Shown: positions 23,502-35,829 of the stretch, piece after piece
Layout of the letters: each line of letters opens with the position of its first letter
Position numbering within the stretch: position 1 is the stretch's first letter
Assembly (NCBI GenBank): GCA_029339505.1
Contig: JAQISU010000155.1
Span: 18,382,501 to 18,446,500, forward strand
Direction of reading: 5' to 3'
DNA: 64,000 nt
DNA from: Unio delphinus
Lineage: Eukaryota; Mollusca; Bivalvia; Unionida; Unionidae
Notes under the pieces: generated by a model
The model's database searches: none
Seen by the model: the letters and a program-made list of their open reading frames with translations, nothing else
What the model was told of the DNA's origin: nothing
Position numbers and translations under genes: made by a program

Positions 23502-23502
<1 letters not shown>

Positions 23503-23567
<65 letters not shown>
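23503..23567. repeat. (CT)n microsatellite (unit 2)
   Basis: About 32 CT units. Confidence 0.95.
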
Positions 23568-23571
<4 letters not shown>

Positions 23572-23695
23572 GTGTGTGAAAGTTATTATTTATTATTTCT
23601 TAAGTTTTTGAAATAATATTCAACCACTAAACTAAGTAACTTGTGGACATTCTTTCATCACGCCACATGACAAATTACTTCAGCACGATGTAATT

Positions 23696-25006
23696 GTTAT
23701 GAAAATAAAAGTTGTTGTTCTCACAAGGGAGAGAGAGAAGAAGGAAGAGAGAAGGCTCTCTTGAACAAGTGTGCCGCCACGATGATAAACCAGCTACACT
23801 ACATCTGAAATGATAAGGCGAAGATCTATTTCCTCGTCGAAAGGAACTTCCTTTATTTAATTAATCAACACACACATATTGACTACATTCTAGAAACACA
23901 TCTAAAAACTTTATAATAAAAGTTCATATTATATTTTCCTTTTGCAAGCTTTCCAACTTCATTTATTCGTATAACTTCTGCATTTTAGAAAATGGTTAAT
24001 TCTCAATCATTTTCAAGATAGCCTAAAGTATAAAATGTAATAACCATAGTTAATGTAACAATTAATTTAAAGAAATGCATTTTACTTATTTTAAAATGGA
24101 ATATAGATTTAAAATATATTGCTAGATAATATTCTTTCTTGCTTGAAGAATACTTTATTTTAACATTAAATCTAAACAAGAAGTTGGTAGCGAATTCAAC
24201 TTTACAATAAAAATTACATAAATATAATTAAATAATAATTCTTTAGAACATTTAAACATTCCGTTACAATATATTATAAATAAAAGTATTAAGTGAACAA
24301 TGTTGTTAACATAACAATGTTACTATTAAAATCTCAACATTAAAAATACTTATTCCTAAAGAAGTTACGACATATACAATTGTTTTACCTGAAATCATAA
24401 GGCGAAGATCTATTTCCTCGTCGATAGGAACTGACCTGGCCCTTTAATGCGCGGTCTATTTATACACATCTTGTGTCAGGTCTTAAGGCATCGACGAGAA
24501 AATATTTCCGCTCGTTTCAGGTAAGGGTTAGTTTCTCCCGGTCAAAACCGGCTTAATTTGACGTCATCTGACACAAGGTACAACTCAGATTTGTAGTTTA
24601 TCTATATTCGTTTGGCACTAGTTAGATCCAAATATGATAATTCCTTAAATTTTCTAAACCAGGCACATGTTAAAATATTAAGCCAGCTGCAATGTCTGTC
24701 CATCTTAGATAAGAACCATTTTGTAGGGACGACTGTCCATCATTAGATAAGAACCATTCTGTATTTACGTCAGCACGGAAGTTTGTTCTATGTTTTACTG
24801 ATAAGACTTAGGGGCTGACTGATTTTTGCTTCATAACCTATTTCCACACAACAATGTACATTCGTATAGTTGTGCTTTGGAAATAAATTAAATTAATCTT
24901 AACACACTTTAGAACTTACTTAATAGAAATGAATAAAACATTACTTTAAAACAATTTAAAGAAAATAGTAATCTTATTAATTTTACTAAAAAATCAATTC
25001 CTAATA
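23696..25006. mobile_element. Unclassified 1.31 kb insertion (unit 2 only)
   Basis: Unit 1 has one TAATT at the matching point (13589-13593). In unit 2 the sequence is split by 1311 bp between two TAATT copies (23691-23695 and 25007-25011), suggesting a 5-bp target duplication. Inside, a 40-odd-bp block with ATAAGGCGAAGATCTATTTC and CTCGTCGA occurs twice in direct orientation (about 23810-23850 and 24391-24433). The second is followed by the inverse CATCGACGAG. GATAAGAACCATT also repeats near 24706 and 24740. There is no long frame and no TG/CA LTR end. LTR or Helitron-like origins are unproven. Confidence 0.75.
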
Positions 25007-25166
25007 TAATTACAAATTATAATTACCCTATCATTGGAATTCGGGTCTCCATATTGCTAGTAGTTACATTACTTTGTCTTTTTGTATTTTCTTTATGTGA
25101 AGATATATACAATAATGAACACAGAATAAACAAAGTTCCTTACAGGGAGCAAACTCTAGGAAGTGA

Positions 25167-25478
25167 ACTGACCGATGCGATAGAATAAATGGTTAGAGTG
25201 TCCGCCTCGGAAAGGAGAGTTCGCGGGTTCAAACCCAGACCAGTTCATACCAGAGACTTACAAAGAGGGCACTAGCAGCTGCCTCGCAATGCGTTATGCA
25301 TCAAGTGGTTAGTGTTAGGACTGGTCAGCCTGATGTCCGGATAATGTGACTGGGTGGGACATGATGATACATGTCTGTGGCATTGCACCCAGCGTTAGGC
25401 ATCACTATAACCTGGACACTGCAGATATCGTACTGATATGACTGAAAACTTGCTAACTCTTAATTTCAAAATCCAAAT
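25167..25478 (+). mobile_element. SINE-A copy, uninterrupted (unit 2)
   Basis: Same copy as 13747-14540 but without the MITE: it reads straight through GTACTGATATGACTGAAAAC. Head GGTTAGAGTGTCCGCCTCGG, B-box GCGGGTTCAAACCC, tail AAAATCCAAATAAAAC. Confidence 0.9.
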
Positions 25479-26089
25479 AAAACACACATACACAGTCATG
25501 GAACAGTACAAATGTGTACATTGGCCTACTTTTTGACAATAATACATTTACGACTACATTTCCGTATGAATATGTTAGCACGGAAATATCCACTTCATCA
25601 AACAAGTTTGCAAAACTTACACGGAATTTCGTAACAAGTATGTGAACTGTCTCCATTGAAAACTAACTGAGATTATACACAAATATCTAAGGGCTCATCC
25701 CTCTTTGTTATTTAGTTATGTACAGCAGGAATACTAATTTTCAGTGGCATGTTCCTCGTAAGTTGTCCACAATTTCTGAAATGCTGTTTCATTTGGAGCA
25801 ATTACACTCTGATTTAGATATTTAGATTTAGATATTTGGACAGGTATTTTCGGGTGACGTAATATGCTAATAACAAAAGGTCATTTTCAGATCAGGGAAC
25901 ATGATCGTATGATATCACCGCAAAGAATCAACTAAGAAGGTTCATGGATAATTGATGTCTTGCCGTTGTGAATGATGCAATACTGTACTAACACAGTTTA
26001 GATGGGCTTTTCATATTTCCTCGTCTACAACGATACTACTTTCTCTTTTGATTTTCCTCCCCTGGTATATAGACTGTCAATGATCCCTC

Positions 26090-26273
26090 ATACGGCGGCG
26101 TAGTAGTTAGCATGCCAAACTCGTTAACAAACGGGCGTGGGTTCGAATCCGTAATCAGATCAACCAGAGTCGGCTTTAGTGGTTTGCGCCTGAAGCTTGG
26201 CACCTTATTTTAGTTTTACTTCAGCGCTTTAAGAACCTTCATGTGTTGCTGTGCCGTAAAACACCAAATCAAA
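26090..26273 (+). mobile_element. SINE-C (unit 2)
   Basis: Duplicate of 15145-15330, with head GGCGTAGTAGTTAGCATG and tail GCCGTAAAACACCAAATC. Confidence 0.8.
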
Positions 26274-26421
26274 CCTCTTGATTTCCCGAAATACAATGTA
26301 TGACGTGGGATTATTTGCGCAATTGCATATAACTTGTACTAGGGTATATTTGGGATGGACGATGTGTTCAGTCAAACAACGATTTACACAAAATGCATCT
26401 CTCTAAATAAAATGCAACTAA

Positions 26422-26423
<2 letters not shown>

Positions 26424-26452
<29 letters not shown>
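26424..26452. repeat. (TG)n microsatellite (unit 2)
   Basis: About 14 TG units, under half of the unit 1 length. Confidence 0.95.
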
Positions 26453-26454
<2 letters not shown>

Positions 26455-26660
26455 TTATAATTTTTATCGTAGCTGTAACAATTTTTCAGTCATATCCCTA
26501 TGCTGTCTGCATTGAGGCAGTTTATAGTGATGTCTAGCACTGGGGCATCATGCCGCAAACATCTAGCATGATGTCCCACCCGGTCACTTTATCCTGACAC
26601 CAGGACGACCAGTCCTTACACAAGACAGCTGTTAGTACCATTTTTGTAACAACTACCTTG
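26455..26660 (-). mobile_element. SINE-A, 5'-truncated, minus strand (unit 2)
   Basis: Duplicate of 15547-15745 with the same truncation point. Confidence 0.85.
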
Positions 26661-26869
26661 ATAGGGGTACAGTATTGCGGAATAATGAAGCCTCGCAAGT
26701 TTAAGGTTACGGCCCATAAAACTATCGAATTTTATCAGTCTGCAACGTTTTTCCATAGCAACGTAAAAAAATATAAACGTCTAAAATTTATTTATAGCAG
26801 AAAGCACATCTGAGCAACAAAGTTTGCACTAAAACGTGATCAATCGAAAAAGATTACCAAGGTCAAATA

Positions 26870-26870
26870 T

Positions 26871-26901
<31 letters not shown>

Positions 26902-27400
26902 GATTTTGTATAGCGCTTAATCTCTATAAGATCTAGCGCGTTACAACATTAGAAAAAATAAATATAACATCAAAAACATTTATAATGATATTTAAAACCC
27001 CCAGATGAAATTCGAAAACATAAAACATGTTACAAATATTTAAGGTAGGAAACATTATTAGGTCTTTAAGTTTGTTCTTGCAGTTGAAATAGGCGAGTTT
27101 TAAGAGCACTCTTCAAAGGGATCACTGTGTCTTTATGTCTTAGTTCAGTGGGCAATTCGTTCCACGTTGCTGTGCCCTGGTATGCAAAAGAAAACGCTGT
27201 CCATGACTTCGTTTTCATAGTGGGAATAATGAGTGTACAATTGTCAGAAGAGGAGCGTAAGTATCTTGCTGGTGTGTACACATGGGTGAGGTCGGATGGG
27301 TATGTCTGACTGGAGTCGGTCAGTGAAATATTAGAGTGAAATATTGGTCACTCGTTTGTTTTGTTGCCCATACCAAGAGGTATCCCCCAGGTTTTTACCG
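26870..27400 (-). pseudogene. LINE ORF2 C-terminus and 3' end, minus strand (unit 2)
   Basis: The reverse strand reads TYPSDLTHVYTPARYLRSSS, DNCTLIIPTMKTKSW, TAFSFAYQGTATWNELPTEL and SALKTRLFQLQEQT, ending in a stop near 27066. The pattern R-x-LRSS, then P..K...W..AFS, then WN-x-LP-x-LR and LK-x-LF is the C-terminus of CR1/L2/Jockey-group reverse transcriptases. The 3' UTR has GATTAAGCGCTATACAAAAT and ends in an (ATT)n tail at about 26872-26897. Heavily 5' truncated. This copy is cleaner than unit 1's. Confidence 0.88.
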
Positions 27401-27500
27401 CCCCACCACCGAAAACATTATCACTATTTATCCTTCCGTAACATATAAAATAGACATAATTACACGTTGACCGTATTTATTTTCCCTTATCTTGTCAAGT

Positions 27501-27501
<1 letters not shown>

Positions 27502-27556
<55 letters not shown>
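27502..27556. repeat. (GA)n microsatellite (unit 2)
   Basis: About 27 GA units. The unit 1 counterpart is about 16584-16620. Confidence 0.95.
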
Positions 27557-27559
<3 letters not shown>

Positions 27560-27628
27560 TTTTCGAGGTCATCGCTTTTCACGCATGCGATTACAATACA
27601 ACGAATGCTTAACTAATAATCAAAAGCG

Positions 27629-27865
27629 GGGGCCCCGAGCGGTCAAAAGCGCTCTTCGTTACGGATCACTGCCATCTCACCTCTGTCTGCGTGGGTTCGA
27701 GTCTCAGATTCGGCCAATGTGGATATGAGAAAGCTTACCAGTAGCTTCTCGTGGGTCGGTGGTTCTTTCCGTCGGGTTTCCCGGGTTCTTCCTCCCCCAT
27801 TAATACTGGACGCCATGTATAGCCTATCATGAGCTGAAAAATGGCGTTAAACCCTACAACAACCA
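27629..27865 (+). mobile_element. SINE-B, unit 2 copy 1
   Basis: Duplicate of 16691-16945. The terminal CAA run is 2 units here against about 7 in unit 1. Confidence 0.88.
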
Positions 27866-28274
27866 TAATCAAAAGCTGAACTGTTATTCCAGGTATCATA
27901 TCAATACGAAACACTAAATTGTGAACCAGGTATAACAATGTAGCTTATGGTTTCTTTTTAGAAGGCATATAACAGTACAGCGATAGGTATCAGTAATCTC
28001 AATATTTTCGTGACAATTCAATGCATTATATCGCCATCCCCGTATTTTAATATGTACAATACAACCTAAACACGAGAGGCATGTATGTAATTTAATAAAC
28101 ACTTTAAATAAATTGGACAAAGTTTGTAAGATTTATCGACAGATGTTGATTATTCATATTGTATCGATTGTTTTTGTTAATTATTGTTCGTCTTAATAAT
28201 GAAATCTCGCATTTATTCTCACTTAAAAGTAAAACGATACTTAGGTTGTACTGAACTGTAACAATAAGTGAATG

Positions 28275-28515
28275 GGCCCCAAGTGGTCTAAAGTGCTTAC
28301 CGTTACAGATCACTGCCGTTTAGCATCTGTCTGCGTGGGTTCGAGTCTAAGATTCGGCTAATGTAGTTATGTGAGAAAGTTTGCCAGTAGCTTCTCGTGG
28401 GTCGGTGGTTCTTTCCGGGGGTTTTCTCGGGTTCTTCCTATACCAATAATACTGGCCGCCATGTATAGCCTATCGTGTGCTGAAAAATGGCGTTAAGCTT
28501 AAGCCCTAAAACAAA
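28275..28515 (+). mobile_element. SINE-B, unit 2 copy 2
   Basis: Duplicate of 17354-17597. The A-box region is degraded (CCCCAAGTGGTCTAAAGTGC) but the 3' half is better kept (CGTGTGCTGAAAAATGGCGT). Confidence 0.88.
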
Positions 28516-28796
28516 CAATAAGTGAAGCTCATCAGATGTCGTTCACATGAAAATAAACTCAGGATACATATCGCATCTTGTCCAACATATCATGATAATA
28601 CTACATCACAGCATTAGTGATGATATACACCGCCCTAATTTATAGAAAGATGTGACATCTTTTCATTCTTCGTTTTCATCGAGCGTTTTCAGAGAAGTGT
28701 GGGAAAATTGTGATACAGCAGCACATATGTGGTTACTTTCACTAGACTCCTACACCATTAAATCTCACAACTTGTAAACTCGATGAATACGATATA

Positions 28797-31116
28797 CCGT
28801 ATTTACCGCATATGTTGGGACACGAAAAAATAATTATTTTTTTTCGTGTCCCAGAACTTATGGTGAACTTTTTTTAAACCTACATCATGTGTCCCAAGAC
28901 TTAGGAAATGAAAAACATGTTCAATTCCCCCCCCCCCCCCCCCGGCCAACAACTGGCCACACCGCATGTTACAATAAAATAGATAAATAAAATGCGTACT
29001 TGATCATAAAATAAAATAAACAAGAAACTAAACTTGTAATGTCATCATTTATTCACATTTTTTGTCGACATTAGCATTTTATTAAAGGAAAAATATATCC
29101 ACAAACTCCGTATGAGTAGCGCATGAATCCATTATCCATAGCGTAATAGCTTTCGTCAGACAACGCAACACATTAGTCATTGACGTGAATATTGAGAAAC
29201 GAATCATGTTTAGTTGTCCTCAAAGGTTTGAATGTTATGAAAATGAAAACTGGATTCCGCAAAATCACATATGAATGAGATAGAGAAAGAAAGAGTTAGA
29301 ATTTTCAGCCCCATTGGTCGAAAGCAACTGACATTTACGCGTGATACGGTGTAAGGTACAAAATAACCAAGAGTGTATTATATCCAGGGTAACAATATGA
29401 CAATATCTCGCAAACTAAAATCATTATTAGAAATACATTCACTACAAAGTACAAATGACAATCTTTTTGATTCCATGGGATACAAAAAGTATTATTAAAG
29501 CAAGTTAATGCTGTATATACTATTTACCGAATAACCAGTTTGTATCAATTACGACTGCAGACGGCATATAACTGAAAGCCCAGGTGTTGAATAAACACAC
29601 CTTGTAACAGCCATAAACTCATTGTTTGAACTTACTGGCAGGATATCAAATACAAAGGTTAATTTATTACAAAACAAACCTACCCCGGAAGCTGACATTG
29701 GATTCCTATTAGCGTGGAGATTTTTTTAAACTATGCATGTGTATACAAAGTCGGCCGACATAGGGAAGCCAAGGAAAATGACCACACGTCTCGTCTTAAG
29801 AGTGCAGATAAACAAACAGTTGTGGACTGCATTTTGAAAGCAGTCGAATCGCTTCAGGACAAGCCAGATCTGATCTGAAAATCATTTAAAGTTTGTGGGT
29901 ACAGTCCTACCCATTTATCTCGTTATCCTCGGGCCCAAAGAAATAGTGTCGACATAGGCGGATGTTCAGATAAGTGGGGGCGGGGGGGGGGGGGCCTGAA
30001 GAAAAAAGATTAACATGAAGACAGTATCAGTGTGAAATACACTTGTATATTGATAAATTACATTTTGGTTACCTTTGTGTAATAAAATCCAAATTAAAAT
30101 GTTGCATTGATCACATCCTGATACGAAATTCAACGTCGGCATTCTCACATTATCAAAATATTTCACAGACCTCTTTGCGAGATGTACATCCATTAACTTC
30201 CTTACAAGCCAGATATTTAGTTTCCAGAAACTGTAAATTTAATTTGCGTTTTACCTTGCAGTTGGTAGCCATCGTAAATGTAAATAAAGTTAAAAACGAA
30301 ACTTTCACAGCAAAAAAAACTTGTTTTAATCACCGATCACTTTCAAATGTCTCGGAAAAGCGTAATCCGTATTTTCACACAATTTTTATATATGGAATTC
30401 AGAAAATCACGTATACAGGAGTCCTCTGTACGCATAAATTTCCTGGACTGTAAATTTAAGGGCTTGCTAATCCTGCTTCGACCACCTGTTGATTGGGAAA
30501 TTGTGTTCTTCAATTGATCCTTTTAGCTGTGCTGATATTTACAATCAGAAAATTCAGTGGCTGAATGACCCACAGATGTACATGCCGTCATTGTAAGAGT
30601 ACATCTGAAGAACATGACTCACAAGCGAGTCGGCAAGATCAAAGACTTAACTAGCTGAAGAGTGGTGAGAAAATGTGCTGCTATGTTTTTTTGATCCGAC
30701 CGCGACATCAAAAGCCTGGCGGCAAGATCAACTAATTGTTGAACAAAGTATGGGTCGGAACTGGCAGTTTGTCGACATAAATTATTAGAAAACAAAGTAC
30801 AGTCACTATCTACTGGTATATCTCTCTCTCTCTGTCTCTTTCTTTTTCTCTCTCTCTCTCTCTCTGAATATATTTTTACTAAAAGTGAAAACAAACAACA
30901 CTCGGAGTTTTCTTTTTTAAAGTTTTGCTTAATAAAATATACGTTTGAGTACATTTTCTGACATGTACTTTTCGAATGATTTAAAAGGTGTCCCACAACT
31001 TACGACTCAAAAAAAGCTATGTGTCCCAGAATATACAGTGCACAAAAAAATTACTTTTAAAATAAAATTATGGTGTCCCAACAAATACGGTGTCCCAACA
31101 TATACGGTAAATACGG
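28797..31116 (+). mobile_element. pogo-like DNA transposon, decayed (unit 2 only)
   Basis: A 2320-bp insertion with inverted ends: CCGTATTTACCG continuing to ATATGTTGGGACAC at the left, GTGTCCCAACATATACGGTA to AATACGG at the right (about 27 bp). It is flanked by TA on both sides (28795-28796, 31117-31118) where unit 1 has a single TA (17873-17874). GTGTCCCA recurs several times near both ends, like subterminal transposase sites. At 29762-29910 the plus strand reads ADKQTVVDCILKAVESLQDK, then a stop, then KSFKVCGYSPTHL. This resembles the C-terminal S-F-K-x-C-G region of pogo/Tigger DDE transposases. No intact transposase remains; CT and C/G homopolymer tracts lie inside. Confidence 0.78.
28927..28942. 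repeat. Poly-C run
   Basis: About 16 C inside the pogo-like element. A G-run lies at about 29978-29994. Confidence 0.9.
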
Positions 31117-31335
31117 TACACGAGAATCAAAATATTACATCGGCGTATTCAAATATCTTTGGGACATATAATAAATATTGTTTTGCAGGGTGCAAGGTAG
31201 CGCCCACTGGCTTTCGTATCGTATTAATCAATATCGTACAGTACAGCACAGCACAGTACAGTACAGTAAAATAAAAACTATATAAACGTGAGCGTATTTT
31301 TTTTTGTATAGCGGATTAATGAATATTTTATCATG

Positions 31336-31502
31336 GTAGTGATGGTTTAAATCGCTCGTATTTACCGACCACTGCCATCTCTCCTCTGTCCGCGTGGGTT
31401 CATGTCTCGGGCTCGGCCAATGTGAGTATGTGAGAAAACTACCAATGGTTTCCCGTGGGTCGGTGCTTCTTACCAGTAATAATGGCCGCCATGCATATCC
31501 TA
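31336..31502 (+). mobile_element. SINE-B, degenerate, unit 2 copy 3
   Basis: Duplicate of 18092-18260 with the same truncations. Confidence 0.8.
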
Positions 31503-32000
31503 TTTTTGTAGCAAACAGAACAGATTAATATATAAGATGTTCTAGACAACAGAGATATATGGTTCTTATAACATTATTAATTTAATAATAGCAGCTTTAA
31601 ACATCATTCCTAATTATTTTATAGTTCGCATATTTCTCCAGATAATCTTGTTTTAGATTTAACTCGGGGCATAAGGATATCAAAACATGATATAAAATAT
31701 ATGATTGAAAATATTTTGTTTAGCATACAATTATCCGATTAATTAAATATTAATTATACAAGTTGTGTTTTTTTTCCCTACAAAGATATATATTTCCACT
31801 ATTAATAATTGATATGACATCTCTTGTACATTTTTAACAAATTTTTAAGTTCATTTCCCTTTGAGTTAAACAAATTGTAAAATGAAATCCGTCAAAAAAG
31901 AAGCACAAGTCCTAAATTATAGAGTATTGCGATTGAAGGCCAATCTTTAATGTACTGATGTGTCACATACTGTAGATATACCGAATAAATCTGACAACAC

Positions 32001-32004
<4 letters not shown>

Positions 32005-32058
<54 letters not shown>
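32005..32058. repeat. (CT)n microsatellite (unit 2)
   Basis: About 27 CT units. Confidence 0.95.
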
Positions 32059-32060
<2 letters not shown>

Positions 32061-32314
32061 ACCGTTCTCAGCATAATAAATAGTTTAATTTAACATTAAG
32101 ATGTCTACTGCAAACTGGATATGTTAGTTTACAATGGAGATGAGCTTGTAATTTGTACAAATTTTATCCAATCCACTGTCTTATATATTACAATTTTCGG
32201 CCATATAATGTTTAAACAATAATTGTGACAAGCTACCCCCACCCCAACCCCCGCAACAAACTAACAACCGTGCTCTCTCCCCACCCCAACAACCGTGCTA
32301 TTTTCTATCACGTT

Positions 32315-32815
32315 TTAAGGATCATCAGGAAACTGCATCGAGTTAAACGCTTCATACCAAAAGCGCATATTGGTGACTCGCTTTAGACTACGTGTACCGG
32401 GACTTTTCATAATTGTATCTGTTTGTGATGAAATCCAATCCGTGCACCGATATATCACGATGTACGGATTTCCCATGTCCTGGATATCCAGCTGCACTAG
32501 GAATGACAACATATAATGAATTTCCACCTTAAAGTTATTCTAAATCTACTATATTCATGCTTCAGTTAGATTACCTAGCTTAGTTATCCTGCCCATTGTA
32601 TGCGGTACTTAAACATGTTTACATCTTTATAAATTTTCGAAAGCTAATGCTTGTGCCGACATCATTTGGGTTTTTCCAGTTGAGTCACATGACACAACGA
32701 ATCCTAATAAACGTACGACGTTAACATATAACGGTACTGTTACATGTATAGGTAAAGGCTCCATTACAGGTGAATGGAACAACAGTGCTGTTTTAATCTT
32801 TTCAAAGATGACCAT
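32315..32815 (-). other. Minus-strand paired open frames, unidentified (unit 2)
   Basis: Duplicate of 19066-19527. The 70-codon frame differs only near its C-terminus (SLKRVTNMRFWYEAF against SLNRVTCMRVFYEAF). The upstream frame has an added HV in PLPIHVTVP and a stop after AFENL. No family is recognised. Confidence 0.25.
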
Positions 32816-33216
32816 TAGAAAATAATGTTATAAAAGGTATGTATAACATTAGTTAAAAATGTGTCTAATTTCACATGCGCATTGGCATTTATGAGCTGCC
32901 TACAGGTAAAGCATTGTATACTTAGGGCTGTGCGTAGCAGACATCCTCATTAAACTGTGTAAAATATAGTTCGCTCAGTCTGATTAAATTTGAGGTCATA
33001 CATAATGAAGATCGCACATGTGGCAATACACTTTCGTGTCTTGTTGAAGTCAGTGGCTCGCTTTTTGTTGTTGCCTACCAGATAAGCTGTTGCATTTTTC
33101 TTTAAGATGGAATTATTATTAGTACAATCGGAATTTGTTCCTCGTCACATTGGAAATATGACAGTATTGCTTGTATATTATAACTTATAGTAAACTTAAA
33201 AATATAAAATTGCATG

Positions 33217-33219
<3 letters not shown>

Positions 33220-33295
<76 letters not shown>
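33220..33295. repeat. (TA)n microsatellite (unit 2)
   Basis: About 37 TA units. Confidence 0.95.
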
Positions 33296-33300
<5 letters not shown>

Positions 33301-33517
33301 TTGTTTACCACATGATGTTTTGAATAACGCTACAAACAAGCACAGGTGACTCAACTAAGATGACGTGTTCAGTCTGTCAAGTGGCCTAGATTGACCTAGT
33401 TTTTCCCAAACTTTTGCAACTTTTGTCAGACTCAGATTTTGTTTACTTTTTCCAAAATGATCTGTCTGTTCCAACTTTTGTTCAGTTATATGTTGAAACT
33501 TGATTATTCGTAACTTG

Positions 33518-33932
<415 letters not shown>

Positions 33933-34333
33933 CTTGCACGTGCTCTGATTTAAGCTTTAGCTTTATAAAGTTCATTTTAGTGTAAATATTGACATTTAAG
34001 ACCGGAACTGTCTTTCTGTTATCGGAGTCGCTGTATTGTGTTTCCTGTGCCAGAGTCTGTTTAAATTTCACAGTAATAAATTGGGCACCAGATACACGAT
34101 TCATTTTCAAGGGGATTTCGGTTAAGGTTTCAACTTTGAGAGGTGTCACTTTATGTACTAAGAGCAAGCTTAGGAATATTGTGCTTTGTTTGTATAAAAT
34201 ACGTATATTCAGAAATAAATACACAGTACATTTGAAACAAGTCAAAAATTAAGATTTTTCTTCTACATAAATTGTTCAGTATACAGATGGTTTCAACAAA
34301 TTGGTTCAAACAAACAAAAAAAAATGTACAGGA

Positions 34334-34620
34334 ATAGGTTATAGTGTCCACCTCCGATGCAGGAGGTCGCAAGTTTGAACCTCACCCGAGTCATACCCGA
34401 GATTTATTTTTAAAGAAGGTACCAGCGTCAGCCCCAATTGGCGCTCAGCATGTTAGGACAGGTCGGCCTGGTGTCTGGATAATGTGTCTGGTGGCACATG
34501 ATGCCACATACCTTCGGCATGATGCTCTAGTGCTAGACATTACTATAAACTGCCATTCTGCCACACTGCAGACATCACAGCGATATGACTCACGTTTTAA
34601 AGCTACATGAAAATTTTAAA

Positions 34621-34625
<5 letters not shown>
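34334..34625 (+). mobile_element. SINE-A copy (unit 2)
   Basis: Duplicate of 20657-20945 with the same internal small duplication, followed by a CA tract (34623-34651). Confidence 0.85.
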
Positions 34626-34654
<29 letters not shown>

Positions 34655-35008
34655 GAACAAGTTCAATAACAAATTTAATCTTTGTTACTGATTATTGGCT
34701 TTCGACTCCGATAGCAACTTTCCGATGACAAACAAACAAACGTTTATGTATTATTGTTCTCTACAACGACGTCGTTATTCTTTTGAGATTTTATTTCATC
34801 CGGAATATATCATGGCCAGTATGTTAATATTTAAGTTCCTGCAAACATGAGTATTACGTGTACAAAAGATATGTTATGATATTTCAAGACAAATACTGAT
34901 TGTATTAATTGCGAATAGAGATTTATATTTCTGACTCATTCATATAATTTATACATGATGGTTTCTCTGACGATAAGACAATGACGATAGCTTGTCTCAG
35001 TCAAGGAC

Positions 35009-35130
35009 GTCATGAGGGAAGGGGAGGGGCAAATGCATGTGCTATAAAATTGCTGTGGCCTAAATGTGAAAATTAATAAGCACGTGAAGTGTTCCCCACC
35101 CCCTTTCCTGAAAAATTTAAATGAAGTCCC
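35009..35130. mobile_element. MITE-like ACGTCAT repeat (unit 2)
   Basis: Duplicate of 21342-21478 with a shortened C-run (CCCCACCCCC). Confidence 0.55.
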
Positions 35131-35308
35131 TTGTCTCAATACAAAATTATTGCTGTAGCATCTGTAACTAGGACAAAATGACAGGAAACGAAATTGGTTA
35201 TTGTAACGAGAGAGCTAAGTGTTTGTGCATATATATTTATGCGATATAATTTGATATAACCTGTATTACTTTCATTATCAATACAGCGTAATACAATATG
35301 ATCATACT

Positions 35309-35535
35309 GAGTCAACTGGCTCATTTCATTCTATCTTGCCTTTACGTTCGTATGAAATAAGGAAATAAAACTGTTATATGTATATACCTAAACCTATACT
35401 CTGTCATATGACCTTGACATGAAATCATGTTTGAACAATACTTTCTGGCTCATTTTAGGAAATGAAGAGCTTATTGCATTCTGGATTGTTTTATGATCCC
35501 TTCAGTAAAATGTTTACTTATTTTTTAAAATTTAA
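35309..35535. other. Segment replaced between the two units
   Basis: Both units share TACAATATGATCATACT on the left and AAATTTAAACAATATACATC on the right. In between, unit 1 has about 90 unrelated bp (21656-21745) and unit 2 about 230 bp. Neither side shows inverted ends. Cause unknown; an insertion-deletion or gene-conversion patch is possible. Confidence 0.6.
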
Positions 35536-35829
35536 ACAATATACATCTCAAAAGGTATAAATAATATAACCATGCTACAGTTCTAAGGCTATTGCCATGA
35601 AATTAAAATCCTCCTATCCTCATTTAAGGTTTTAATTTACAGCCGCTTACAAAATTGGTTGAATTCGTATGCAGTAACGCTTCTGAAACCCAAATCAGCC
35701 AGTCGGAAAATCAGGGGCATAACCTCAGTAAACGACGCCATGTGTAGCAGGAAATCAATTATTTCAATGTTTTCTCATTATAAAGTTAAATGTCAGATTT
35801 GGTTGACACTTGGGTAAAGTTATGCTATT

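Noticed and set aside
23696..25006. LTR retrotransposon or solo LTR
   Set aside because: A 5-bp flank repeat is present, but TG...CA termini, a primer-binding site and a polypurine tract are not visible, so the class is left open.
30043..30453. 136-codon frame inside the pogo-like element
   Set aside because: No resemblance to a DDE domain or any family by eye; located in decayed transposon sequence. It could be remnant coding but is not supported.
30619..30996. 125-codon minus-strand frame inside the pogo-like element
   Set aside because: Centre is an Arg/Glu run from a CT microsatellite; the flanks show no motif.
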